Program-made: the position numbers and the translations under genes
The notes under the pieces: model-generated
The model's database searches: none
What the model saw: the letters and a program-made list of their open reading frames with translations, nothing else
Told to the model about the DNA's origin: nothing
Assembly (NCBI GenBank): GCA_029931535.1
Contig: JAQPZY010001621.1
Location: 2,952,001-3,016,000, forward strand
DNA from: Margaritifera margaritifera
Taxonomy: Eukaryota; Mollusca; Bivalvia; Unionida; Margaritiferidae
DNA length: 64,000 nt
Reading direction: 5' to 3'
Shown: piece after piece, positions 46,651 through 58,172 of the stretch
Layout of the letters: every line of letters starts with the position of its first letter
Numbering within the stretch: the first letter of the stretch is position 1

Positions 46651-48271
46651 TGTTGAGGGTTGCCCTATATCAAACCACCAAACAGGAGAAACTGTATGAA
46701 AAAGTTTAAAATCATGTCTTAATTTAGAGGGTGATAAATCTTTATGTACGTAATTAAATTTGTAAGAAGGTTGACCCAATATTCATATTTTAACCTTTTT
46801 TACACAAATTGTTGAATGTCCCTCGTATGATTGATCAATAACACTGCTAGAATATGAGTCAGTCAAATAACTGATAAAGGTTTCAATCTGAGCTTACATT
46901 AAAATTTAAATTTTTATCTGGTAAAATAGCCTACCAGTAATCAGATTTTTGATCAAATTTAAACTTTTGGACCAAATCTAGATTTGATTTTGTAAATAAT
47001 CCCATAAAAGGAACATGTGTTTTAGAAGACAAACTCTGTAATGATTATTTTAACACTTACTTGGGTCTAGACCATTTTTAGGTGCCCACAAATTATCATC
47101 GTCAGATATGACTTTCAAGTAGCATGAATCTGCAGAAACATGTCAAAATAATTAAAAATTATATACCAAAAGAAATACCATAAAAAGCCAAGCACTGAAG
47201 ATTAAGATTGCAAAAAACTGTAAATTCAAAATCCAACAAATCTTTTGCCTAGAGCCTAGGAGCTACCAGAATGCTGAGTCTGGATTATCATATGTTGAAG
47301 TCAGATAACCCATAGGGCAACTATATGATAACATAAATTGTTATACTTTTTTTTTAAAATTACATTCAACAATTATTTTACAAAGGATAATAATTGTTAA
47401 TGACACACAAGAAAGTAAAAGGATGATCTTAAAGCTTACAATTTCATACTGAAGTGCCTTCTTTGCCTTCTTTGGGATACTCAATTTAAGCTTAGGTAAA
47501 AGGGTTTTTTTTCTTGGCAGCCCACTGGGCTACCATTTAATTTTGAAATTTTGCATACCCTGAAATTCCAACTGAGCCTGTGTTTGCATTTAAGTACCAT
47601 TTACTACTGTATTGTTATTATAGTTACTACTGAATTGTTATTATAGTTAACACTGAATTGTTGTTACCAATTACTGGTAGCAATGTGTTCCTGTGTCTTG
47701 CATTCAGACCTAAGTAATGTAAATTCCTAATATACTTTCAAAATACATTGCAATTCATTTATCATCAACAAAACCAGTCATTAACTTCATAGTCTTATCT
47801 CATTGATATGTGTTAGTTCTAAAAGTACTATATGTGCACTGAATCAATGCTAACTTCATCTAGAAAGATGTAAAAATTAGGAAAACGTGTAGATATATTG
47901 GCAATTCCAAACCTTAAAATACATGTAGTTGTATTTAGTAAGCATCATTGAACATTTTGGTGAAATCCTATATTGCTACTTGATATTTTGACACTAAATT
48001 CATTTTAGGTTTCCATGGATTTGTTGTTTAAAAATGTAGAATTTCTTGAAGACACTTTACTGCTTTAAATTAAGTGAAAGTTCAAGAATTTTCAGACTTA
48101 AGATACTATCGGTTCCTTTTGGTTTTCTTTAGCTATACAAGACAAAAACAGTTTATATCTGAATTTCATCATGCTAAAGCACATGTAATCAAAATATTGC
48201 ATGCATTCACTGGAAAAATTTGATGAGAAAGAGGAAGTGATCACGCCATGTCCACAGTAGATATGAGCAAA
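46651..48271 (-). other. Downstream of BTBD19; possible stray exon at 47061-47129
   Basis: This should include the BTBD19 3'UTR, whose end I could not fix. At 47129-47061 on the minus strand a TTTCTGCAG acceptor and a CCAA|GTAAGT donor bound a 69-bp segment open in one frame (CYLKVISDDDNLWAPKNGL). Its phase does not fit any BTBD19 exon, and BTBD19 already ends at 48272. It may be an exon of another gene or chance. Small 22-bp repeats (TACTGAATTGTTATTATAGT) lie near 47610-47670. Confidence 0.4.
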
Positions 48272-48391
48272 TCAGCTCAGGTTCTTATGGTGATCTCGAG
48301 GTGTTGTCCCCGCTCTCTTTTTGGCCATAACATTGTTAGGGTCAGGCTGATTGAGGGCATGGAACTTCCATGCAGAACTGAACAAATCCAC
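48272..48391 (-). CDS. BTBD19: BTBD19-like protein, last coding exon
   Basis: Acceptor CATTTTAG at 48392; 120 bp, phase 0, ending in TGA at 48274-48272. It encodes VDLFSSAWKFHALNQPDP then a basic KKRAGTTPRDHHKNLS. Vertebrate BTBD19 ends with the same plan, as I remember it: an AWKxHALRRGD block, a run of Arg, then GTLPREHH close to the terminus. This exon therefore identifies the gene and fixes its C-terminus. No function has been firmly established for BTBD19; BTB/BACK proteins often act as Cullin-3 substrate adaptors, which is only a family-level suggestion. Confidence 0.93.
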   Translation of the reverse strand: MDLFSSAWKFHALNQPDPNNVMAKKRAGTTPRDHHKNLS

Positions 48392-51300
48392 CTAAAATGT
48401 GATGAAATATACTGTTATTGTATCATATTTATTCAAACTGTAATGACTGGACAGTATTGGCTTGAGTTGCTATTCACTAGAAAGAAGAATTAGTACCTTC
48501 ATTAAGATCATCTGAATGGCAGCACCTAACATGATTAAGGGCAATGTAGAAATGACAATGATTTGAAAATAGAAAGCAGAAATATGCCAAATAAATTTAG
48601 TACATCATCGTGATGATGATAAATTCTTGAGTTCTGATTGACTGATTACAGGAATCTATTATTTTAGGACAGTATATATTTTCCCTTGACTACAGGATGC
48701 TATACTTGATTATGGGAATTATATTTGTTCCAGTGGGCATTGTTGCCATGCACCAATGTTATATGACATCTCCTGACATTTTGCGATGTACTAAATCTAT
48801 TATTGCCTTCTCCCTTGGGAACGGTCATTTAACAGTGTTGTCTGTTGAGTATTATGCCCTCACCTTTAACTCGGGCACTATACCTTACCAAACAATACTG
48901 TAGAAGAGCAGTACCTCAGTTATAGACAATAATATAATCATAACATCCACTGACGTGTGATAACTTAAAATACAGGAATGCTGATAAATTCATCATTCTT
49001 CATAATAATGCAACTACACCATTATAGAGATACTGGGAAATTACCAAACTCCACATACACTAATCGAATTTTAGCAATGAAGGCACATTTAAAAAGGTGG
49101 TATGTTTAGTGCATGATAGGTGTTCTAAAATTTATTTTTGTTTATAATGACTTGTATGTAGAACTTTAATACTTTTAATGAATCTTTAACTTGTTTCAAA
49201 GCTTTTTGTAATGTCATTTGATACAGTCCTTTATCAAGGATTTATTTATCTTGTTACAGAATTTAAATCAAGTGTAATGTGTCTAATGAATATGCATACA
49301 ATCCCTGTTGAAGTTATGGGAAGTTATGCAAAAATGACCCACATAACATGAGAAGGATCCATCGACATACACTCTGGATCTCTGATGTTAGTGATGATTG
49401 ATCTGTCATACAACTCAAAATATGATTCTGAAATCAGTTCTACAGTAAAACTCCAAATCATGAACAAAGAAAGATATTTGAAATTATTTAGCAATTTGCA
49501 ATTTATGCAAAAAGACAAAGATTGTAATTTGTATAATAAAGTCAAAATTTCCAACCGTAGATAAGTCTAAATCACAAACTTTAACAAAAAACAATTAAGT
49601 GATTTATATGTTTATCACTGAAATCACTGTATCTTGGAATAAAAAAACTTTCATGTCATCCAGTCTTTTGTTATTTCTTAGACTGATTACCATCTTTGCC
49701 TGTGTAATGTACACACAATGATGAACAATGTAGAACTAGATCCGCTGTTATAGTATGTGCAAGCTATTAGGATTTATTTGGTTTGCTTTGAGTCACAAGT
49801 AAAATGAACAAAAAAGACCTTAATCTGCCATCACATTATGCAACAGCTGATCTTGGTCATGTATGTCTGAAGTTTGGCACACATTACACACAAATCAGAG
49901 ATCCTGAAATCACTGTATTTGATCAGCACACATTCTGAGCAACTGGACATCAGTAATAAAAGTTTTCAAATATCATTATATCAACTTGTCTTGGATTTGT
50001 TTATCCATTAAACTGCCAAATAAACACCTTAACGAAGTAAAATTTAAAGCTCACTATGTCTAGTTTACAGATTGTTTCTTTGACAGACAATCAATAAAGA
50101 TGCTGCCAACTAAGCTTAATTCAAAGGTGACTAGGTCTAGTTTATTCATTGTTTCTTTGTTGGACAATCGATAGAGGTGTTGCTGACTATCATTGTTTGG
50201 TTATTATATTTTCCTAATTGTTTAAACACTTTATAGCCACAAAACACAAGACAAAAGAGGTGTGAAAACTTAACTCCTGGACTTATCCAAAACCCTATAA
50301 TTGAATGACTGCCCCAGGGTATGTACTAGAGACATTACATCAGTCCTTCACACCACATCTTTTGTGTCATGGTGTGTCAGCACATGATACATTTAGAACA
50401 AAGTATGTGAAGCTAAAGCCTGAAAAAGGCAAAAACAACAAAGCTAGCAACATTAACTAACTTTTATTATCATCCTCTAAGACTTATTTGGAGACCTGAT
50501 CAAAAAAAACTTCATCATTGGACTTTACCGGAAATACCCGTTAATTAGGTGTTACATATTTTTGAGATATTATGTCAGCTAGTGGAATAAAATTCTATTG
50601 TTGGGTGAAATTCTAGACTATTGTTTTCTGAGAGAAAAAATGATTTTTATAAATAATTAGTTTGAGAGGAAACCAGTTAATTATGGAAGGATGATACATA
50701 CAGCAGCAAATCAGCAGCAAATCTGGAACTAAAATTGACACATTTTCCAGTACATTTAATAATTAGGTATATCAGTGTTTTCATTTTTTCACATCTTGTT
50801 ATATATCCTTTGAATGTTTTTTTATTAAATTGGACAAATATACAACCACTACATTAATTCTCAAGAAAAAAAACCCAGCAAGAGCCATTAGAATTTCAGG
50901 ATCACTAACATGTGCATACATGGTACAGACAGGTACCCTGTCCCAACTTTAGCTAAGCCAATACAACAGTTTCAACATCGCATTGCTACATTTGGGACAG
51001 GTCGGGGGCTCTGTCATGAGGCAGTATTTTGATGGTAATATGATTGGTCAGTTGATCACATGTGTATAAATGCTATCTACATGACATCACAACGATGCAT
51101 CACAGACAAATGGATGAAATCACTGTAATGTAACACACACACATCATTTGGGCATGTAGACATTTACATGTTCTCAGTCTTTATCAAGCACTGGATTTCT
51201 TCAATTTGATTGACTTTCTATCATTTAAATGATTGTGAGGTTTGTATAATATTGTCTCTCACAAACAATTTAAATGTAAAGTGTTTAATTTACTATCTTC

Positions 51301-51526
51301 ATACTTCTATAGAAACCCATCAAAAGCAGTCTATTTTTAGACACGTATAGTGGACCAGTCACATTGTTTTATAAAAGGCTCCTGACCTGTCTCTAGTTTT
51401 ACTGAAGACAGGGGACCATTCATATACATGTATATGGTAGTTAAGTGCTCATGTTCAAAAGTACAGCTAACTGAGTGCTTGAGTAACGTTACTCCCTAAT
51501 TCTGTACAGAGAATATTGATACTTAC
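48392..51526 (-). other. BTBD19 intron, last
   Basis: About 3.1 kb without coding signal. A relic of the double-hairpin family may lie at about 49725-49880 (GAACTAGATCCGCTGTTATA, and later TAATCTGCCATCACATTATG). Open frames at 48697-48903 and 49324-49554 have no recognisable domain. Confidence 0.55.
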
Positions 51527-51652
51527 TGGAATCATACGGTCCTTCATGCCGTCTTTTTCTAGTTTTTCAAGCTCTTGTGGTGAAAGAATGGGCAGTCTTA
51601 CCCACTGTATTACATGTTTTGTTACTTCACTCACAGGTTTTTTCAATACAAC
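51527..51652 (-). CDS. BTBD19: BTBD19-like protein exon: C-terminal region
   Basis: Acceptor AATTTCAG, donor ATTCCA|GTAAGT; 126 bp, 42 codons, phase 0 at both ends. It encodes VVLKKPVSEVTKHVIQWVRL then PILSPQELEKLE and DRMIP. This matches in layout the human segment with VLERPVAEVAAPVV, LRLALLAPAELSALE and PLIPV. It follows the BACK-like helices and leads into the AWKFHAL tail. Confidence 0.93.
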
Positions 51653-51842
51653 CTGAAATTTGAGTCAAATCAATACTTTACACAGACTATGCAAACTGGT
51701 ATGTTTGTCACATCATAAAAGGCCCGCTGCATACTTGGGGATGTAAAATGGGCCCAAAGTACCCCCTGCATACTTGGGGATGTAAAATAGGCCCAATGCA
51801 CTCTCCTGCATGTTGTTAACAGGTGACCAATGGAGGTAGGAA

Positions 51843-52045
51843 CTATGGTGGGTCAGTGGTTAGCATACTGGACTTGCGATCAAATGGGTTTGGGTTCAAT
51901 TCCTGCCATCGGATCAGCCCAGATCAACTACCATGGTGTGTACTTGGGCAATTAAAGGCACTTATCTCCAATTACCTGAGAGCTAAATAACTTACTTGAC
52001 TGTGTTGCTGTGCCTTAGAACACCAACCAAACCAATCATGACATG
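51843..52045 (+). mobile_element. tRNA-derived SINE in a BTBD19 intron
   Basis: TGGGTCAGTGG (51849-51859) resembles a polymerase III A box and GGTTCAATTCC (51893-51903) a B box, 34 bp apart, as in tRNA genes. The head reads like a tRNA, with an anticodon-arm-like TACTGGACTTGCGATCAAAT between the boxes. A body follows with GTGTACTTGGGCAATTAAAG and GCACTTATCTCCAATTACCT, similar to the fragment at 25850. It is on the strand opposite to BTBD19. No clear target duplication was seen. Confidence 0.8.
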
Positions 52046-52467
52046 AAATGAACTCTAAGGGCCACAACTCTGTTGAAAATGAACATCAGTCAAAACTCAT
52101 AAAAGGTATATTTTCCTGCAACAGGTAGTTTACATGTTGGTTATAAGGTGTAGACAGAGAGAAAAACGTATAGAAAGATAGACAAACAAACAAACAGATG
52201 AAAAAGGTGTTAACTACAGGGCTACTGCATCTCAATGTAAGACCCAAAGTTAAATGGACACAAAATCTCTGATACATTAAATTTTCAGATATTTCACTCA
52301 GCCTTTCCAATTTACACAAAAAATCAGAAGAATTTCCTACATTCTGTTTTTCTTTCTATAATGAAATATATATAATTAGATTCTACATAATATGATTTTC
52401 CTCTCTCATCTGGATGTAGATTATATTCAAGCTTTAATACCCAAAAAGTCATGCACTATCATAATCT

Positions 52468-52566
52468 ATTAAGGCACCACAAGACAGTAATACAACAGTA
52501 TATCCCCTACCAATGTTATTAAGGCACCACAAGACAGTAATACAACAGTATATCCCCTACCAATGC
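52468..52566 (+). repeat. Perfect tandem duplication, 50-bp unit
   Basis: ATTAAGGCACCACAAGACAG then TAATACAACAGTATATCCCC then TACCAATG occurs twice, 50 bp apart, without differences. Intron of BTBD19. Confidence 0.95.
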
Positions 52567-52605
52567 TGTGATAACAATCGAAATTATATCCTGAGTACTC
52601 TAAAA

Positions 52606-52826
52606 TACCATATGTGCTCACTTATAAGTCAGTTCCAAGTGCAAACTGTATAGACCCAGATCGGCCATCTCATAATGCACTAGCAGATCTGGGTCTATGC
52701 AGTTTGTTAGGAGTAATCAGTAGAACAAACAACACAGACCATGATCTACTGGTGTATTATGCATCAGCAGATCAGGGTTTATGTTGTTTGCAGTTGGACC
52801 TGACTTAAAAGTGAGTATATGTGGTA
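52606..52826 (-). mobile_element. Double-hairpin foldback MITE, copy 3 (inverted)
   Basis: 221 bp, the same length as copy 1 but in reverse orientation: the AAACTGTATAGACCCAGATC hairpin comes first and the ACAACACAGACCATGATCTA hairpin second. Ends are TACCATATGTGCTCACTTAT and the complement of AAGTGAGTATATGTGGTA. It ends 72 bp from the donor of a BTBD19 exon (52898). Confidence 0.92.
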
Positions 52827-52897
52827 GTTGTAAACCATTTAGAAATTATCTTTTCAGTAACAAGTTTCTGTGAAAGGGTTAATATTAAAGTACATAC

Positions 52898-53029
52898 TGA
52901 ATTTACTGTTGCCCATTCCTTGATATATTTGAGTATATCTGACTCATCCATCTGCAGGTTGTCACTTTTCAGTACTTCCACAAGGGCATCCTCAGACAAC
53001 TCTTGAAAGGCTTTGGATTTGAATACATT
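52898..53029 (-). CDS. BTBD19: BTBD19-like protein exon: BACK-like helices
   Basis: Acceptor ATTCTTTCCAG, donor AATTCA|GTATGT; 132 bp, 44 codons, phase 0 at both ends. It encodes NVFKSKAFQELSEDALVEVL, KSDNLQMDESDIL and KYIKEWATVNS. The pattern (F-x-x-L-s-x-x-x-L-x-x-L-L-x-S-D-x-L-x-x-x-E-x-x-[IL]) is that of BACK domains, and it corresponds to human RTRGFLELSAAALLPLL and RSDKLCVDEAELV. Confidence 0.94.
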
Positions 53030-53929
53030 CTGGAAAGAATAAAATTACATTTTTAATTTCTTTACTGCAAAATCCATTTAAAATGTAATAGTGACCTATC
53101 TGAGATATTCACAAAATAGATTATGGAAAATACATAATTTTACATTTTAAAAAATGTTGTATGGAGTTTATCTAGCACATATACTGATTCAGACTTTGTC
53201 ATATTTATGTAAATTTCTAAAACATTCTCTAAAAATCACTATGCTTAGCATTTTTAATATTATTATTAAACATTGCTGAGAAAGCATTAAAAATCAAAAA
53301 GGTTTCTATGCAAAATTTGCCTCTTTATGAAAGAGTTGAGCATTTTATCTGATTTAAGAGCAACTAAAATTCCTTTTAAAAGCAAAATTTGATCCAATTA
53401 TAAATGTAAAAACTGTTTTGATATTTGGCAACTTCTTAAATCAGAATATTTTAAAAATTCAATTTTGGAACCGAATTTTTGGGAAGTTGAAAATTTATAG
53501 GGCTTTGATCTTTTTCATAAAATGTAAATTCTAATTTTATAAATATGGCAATATCTTAGGTTGAACATTCAGTCAAAGCTAAAAGAAATATTAAAAAGCT
53601 AAGCAGGTAAAAAAAACAAAAGAGAAATATCATATGCAAAAAACTCTACTGAAGATTAGCTTTAAAATGCTAAGTATGTCATCCTCTGAAAATAAAGACA
53701 TTATCATTATTATTATTATTATTATTATTACCTTAGTATCTCAGGTCATAATCATTATATCAGTGTGTTTTATTATATACTTCTGTACATGACACCTTGA
53801 TTGTGCAAAGTAACAAACTTGCTTTGCACCTCTTCAGTCCTGGATTCCATCCAGAGTTCCACCATATACAGTACTGAGTTCACAATCCATAAACAGTCAT
53901 GGTTACATAACCTCAAAGACCACCTCATT
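53030..53929 (-). other. BTBD19 intron, part, with an (ATT)n run
   Basis: AT-rich; a TTA/ATT microsatellite of about nine triplets is at 53705-53731. Otherwise featureless. Confidence 0.6.
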
Positions 53930-54652
53930 CCAATAACTAAGCTGACCACCTCATACTAATACCTATGCTGACCACCTCATACCAATACCTAAGCTGACCA
54001 CCTCATACTAATATCTATGCTGACCACCTCATTCCAATACCTAAGCTGACCACCTCATACCAATTCCTAAGCTGACTACTTCATACCTGGTCCAATACCT
54101 AAGCTAATGAACTCATGCCAATACCTAAGTAGAACACCTCATACCAATACCCATGCTGACCACCTGATGCCAATACCTCAGCTGACCACCTCATACAAAT
54201 ACCTAAGCTAAACACTTCATATCAATATCTAAGTTGACAACCTTATGCCAATAAATATGCTGACCACCTCATACCCGTACCTAAGCTGACAACCTTATAC
54301 CAATACCTAAGCTGACCACCTCATGCCCATACCTAAACTGACCACATAATGCCAATATATAAGTTGACTACCTTATGCCAATACCAAAGCTGATAACTTC
54401 ATACCATCACCTAAGCTGACAACCTCATACCAATACCTAAGCTGACAACCTCATACCAATACCTAACCTGACTACCTCATACCAATACCTAAGCTGACAA
54501 CCTCATACCAATACCTAACCTGACTACCTCATACCAATACCTAACCTGACTACCTCATACCAATACCAAACCTGACTACCTCATACCAATACCTAACCTG
54601 ACTACCTCATACCAATACCTAACCTGACTACCTCATACCAATACCTAAAGTA
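53930..54652 (+). repeat. Minisatellite, 26-bp unit, about 27 copies
   Basis: The unit is ACCTAAGCTGACCACCTCAT then ACCAAT, with degenerate units on the left and a nearly uniform ACCTAACCTGACTACCTCAT run on the right (54460-54650). That gradient suggests recent growth at the right end, which stops 60 bp from the donor of the BTBD19 exon at 54713. On the gene's strand every unit presents GGTATGAGG, a donor-like sequence. Confidence 0.93.
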
Positions 54653-54712
54653 TAAATTGTTACAACTTGTGCAATAAATGTCAATAAATACAAAATTAAA
54701 CTTAAACCATAC

Positions 54713-54841
54713 ATCTGCATGTTGTTCAATAAAGGTGAGTGACGATGTCTTAAGATCTTCTTGTCCATAAGTGACAGCTGCCTGTATACAGTCACATGCA
54801 TTCTGTACCCCCAGGTTCTCTTCCAGATACTCACAGCACAA
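54713..54841 (-). CDS. BTBD19: BTBD19-like protein exon: start of BACK-like region
   Basis: Acceptor TTTTATTTCAG, donor GCAGAT|GTATGG; 129 bp, 43 codons, phase 0 at both ends. It encodes LCCEYLEENLGVQNACDCIQ then AAVTYGQEDLKTSSLTFIEQ and HAD. This parallels the human text LCLQFVVKVLDVDLVCEALQ then VAVTFG..L...CVAFIEAH. Together with the preceding 18-codon exon it closes the BTB domain. Confidence 0.95.
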
Positions 54842-55772
54842 CTGAAATAAAAGAGCACAATTTAGCAGTATTTTTTAAAATTTAAATACATCATATTTTT
54901 AGTTCCATGTTATAATAGGTGAATACCTGTCACCTTCATATCAAAGCAGTGCCACTGAAAAATAGACAAATCTATTTTAAAATTTACTTGAAGACAGATA
55001 TACAGAAACTTCTAAAGAGATCTGATTGTATTTTTCCTTGGAACTCAAAATATTAGTCATATTACACAAATATAGTTAGATATAAATACTAAATATATCA
55101 TGAAGGCCTCAAAGTAGATTAGTGTATGTACTCTTTAAGTCACCATCATTAAATAAAGACAATGTTCTTTATCTTATTATTATAATCTAAAACTTTATAG
55201 CCATCAAGATGTTTAATGAAAATTTAGGAATAGCATTTCTAATATCATCAATACTCATAGTCATTACATATTTTTTTTAAAATTGTCAATACAGTATTCC
55301 CTCATTATAACACTGCCCATGGGAGTCATAGAGTATACTGCCTTATAGTAAGACTGCCTTATATTGAAGTACATGATAAACATATACCTTTACTACCACT
55401 TAATGAAATGGGATCAATGACCATACTCACATTTTAACAGGATATATTACAATGAAGGGCATTATAGTAAGATAATACTGTATCATTACTAATATCACCA
55501 ACACGGTACAACCAAGTTTATTTGAATTCCATTGCAGATAAACAGGAGTTTACATGAACAAGTTTGACACCAAATCTGCACATTCTGAGGAATGTACATG
55601 TACATGGTCAGATAAGAAACTGATAATCCAGATGAGCATGATTTATGTTATGAGTTTCTACTGTTAGTACCTAAAAATCTAACTGAATTACATCCCCCCC
55701 CCCCCAAAAAAAATGTTTCTATAAGTCACATACGTATGTGGTAAAAGTGCTTGTAAGGCTAAACTTTCTTAC
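54842..55772 (-). other. BTBD19 intron, 0.93 kb
   Basis: Contains the small Tigger-type MITE at 55292-55480 and a run of about 12 C followed by 8 A at about 55694-55713. Nothing else was recognised. Confidence 0.6.
55292..55480. mobile_element. Tigger/mariner-type MITE, 189 bp
   Basis: Ends are CAGTATTCCCTCATTATAAC and, read inward from the other side, CAGTATTATCTTACTATAAT. TA lies on both sides (55290-55291 and 55481-55482). The CTCATTATAAC motif is typical of Tigger/pogo termini. No coding capacity. It is a different family from the 1465-bp element at 27062. Confidence 0.8.
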
Positions 55773-55826
55773 CCTTCGCAAATCATCTAGCCCAAATTCC
55801 AATGATGTTGCTAGCACTTCAATTGC
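55773..55826 (-). CDS. BTBD19: BTBD19-like protein exon: 18-codon BTB segment
   Basis: Acceptor TTTCTCTGCAACAG, donor CGAAGG|GTAAG; 54 bp, phase 0 at both ends. It encodes AIEVLATSLEFGLDDLRR, matching in position the human SVLEVLTAAVEYGLEELRE. It joins the BTB exon (62450) to the next exon without a phase change. It is a micro-exon next to a 2-kb minisatellite that begins about 20 bp upstream of its acceptor. Confidence 0.93.
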
Positions 55827-55845
55827 CTGTTGCAGAGAAATGAGA

Positions 55846-57852
55846 AATGACACTAACAGAGGATATATTACCTTATTTAATTGTGTATAAATGACACTAA
55901 CAGAGGATGTACCATCTTATTTACTTGTTTATAAATGACACTAACAGAGGATATATTACCTTATTTAATTGTGTATAAATGACACTAACAGAGGATGTAC
56001 CATCTTATTTACTTGTGTATAAATTACACTAACAGAGGATATACCATCTTATTTACTTGTTTATAAATGACACTAACAGAGGATATACCATCTTATTTAC
56101 TTGTGTATAAATGACACTAACAAAGGATATACCATCTTATTTACTTGTGTATAAATTACACTAACAGAGGATATACCATCTTATTTACTTGTGTATAAAT
56201 GACACTAACAGAGGATATACCATCTTATTTACTTGTGTATAAATTACACTAACAGAGGATATATCATCTTATTTACTTGTGTTAAATGACACTAACAGAG
56301 GATATAGCATCTTATTAACATGTGTATAAATGACACTAACAGAGAATATATCATCTTATTTACTTGTGTATAAATGACACTAACAAAGAATATATCATCT
56401 TATTTACTTGTTTATAAATGACACTAACTGAGGATATATCATCTTATTTACTTGTGTATAAATGACACTAACAGAGGATATATCATATTATTTACTTGTG
56501 TATAAATTACACTAACAGAGGATATATCATCTTATTTACTTGTGTTAAATGACACTAACAGAGGATATATCATCTTATTAACTTGTGTATAAATGACACT
56601 AACAGAGAATATATCATCTTATTAACTTGTGTATAAATGACACTAACAGAGAATATATCATCTTATCAACTTGTGTATAAATGACACTAACAGAGGATAT
56701 ATCATATTATTTACTTGTGTATAAATTACACTAACAGAGGATATACAGTATCATCTTATTTACTTGTGTTAAATGACACTAACAGAGGATATATCATCTT
56801 ATTAACTTGTGTATAAATGACACTAACAGAGAATATATCATCTTATTAACTTGTGTATAAATGACACTAACAGAGAATATATCATCTTATCAACTTGTGT
56901 ATAAATGACACTAACAGAGGATATATCATATTATTTACTTGTGTATAAATTACACTAACAGAGGATATATCATCTTATTTACTTGTGTTAAATGACACTA
57001 ACAGAGGATATATCATCTTATTAACTTGTGTATAAATGACACTAACAGAGAATATATCATCTTGTTTACTTGTGTATAAATGACACTAACAGAGAATATA
57101 TCATCTTATTTACTTGTGTATAAATGACACTAACATAGGATATATCATCTTATTAACTTGTGTATAAATGACACTAACAGAGAATATATCATCTTATCAA
57201 CTTGTGTATAAATGACACTAACAGAGGATATATCATATTATTTACTTGTGTATAAATTACACTAACAGAGGATATATCATCTTATTTACTTGTGTTAAAT
57301 GACACTAACAGAGGATATATCATCTTATTAACTTGTGTATAAATGACACTAACAGAGAATATATCATCTTGTTTACTTGTGTATAAATGACACTAACAGA
57401 GAATATATCATCTTATTTACTTGTGTATAAATGACACTAACATAGGATATATCATCTTATTAACTTGTGTATAAATGACACCAACAGAGAATATATCATC
57501 TTATTAACTTGTGTATAAATGACACTAACAGAGAATATATCATCTTATTTACTTGTGTATAAATGACACTAACAGAGAATATATCATCTTATTTACTTGT
57601 TTATAAATGACACTAACTGAGGATATATCATCTTATTTACTTGTGTATAAATGACACTAACAGAGGATATATCATCTTATTTACTTGTGTATAAATGACA
57701 CTAACAGAGGATATATCATCTTATTTACTTGTTTATAAATGACACTAACTGAGGATATATCATCTTATTTACTTGTGTATAAATGACACTAACAGAGGAT
57801 ATATCATCTTATTTACTTGTGTATAAATGACACTAACAGAGGATATTTACTT
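55846..57852 (+). repeat. Minisatellite, 44-bp unit, about 45 copies, with higher-order blocks
   Basis: The unit is TATAAATGACACTAACAGAG then GATATATCATCTTATTTACT then TGTG. Diagnostic variants (TGTGTTAAATGAC lacking a few bases, AATTACACTAAC, TTATCAACTTG) recur in the same order as blocks near 56500-56700, 56750-56930 and 56960-57290, evidence of block amplification. Not related in sequence to the other 44-bp array at 19069. It lies in the 6.6-kb BTBD19 intron. Confidence 0.95.
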
Positions 57853-58172
57853 ATTTACCTTATTTACTTGTGTATAAAAATGCACAAAATTGTTAACAGC
57901 TAGCATATAAAGTTGGACACTCATTTTACAAACACAAATATGCTACTATATATATTCCTTATTAATTACTATGTTTCCTCAAATAATGTGCTAATAGTAT
58001 TTCATAATCACATACCTCCCATAACACGACGTGTCACGCTAAAAACATTATTTTTTACTCCGAAACCCCTTAACATGTTCGTGTTTAGAAAAATACAATT
58101 ATCAGTAATCTTCAAACAAAAAAAAGAAAAAAAAAAGAAACAACCACCTTAATATATGCCAATAATATGTAG
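57853..58172 (-). other. BTBD19 intron spacer, nothing recognised
   Basis: AT-rich spacer between the 44-bp array and a solo LTR; an A-rich stretch lies near 58120. Confidence 0.55.

Noticed and set aside
51843..51915. A genuine tRNA gene
   Set aside because: A and B boxes are present, but the cloverleaf stems do not pair convincingly and a SINE body follows directly.
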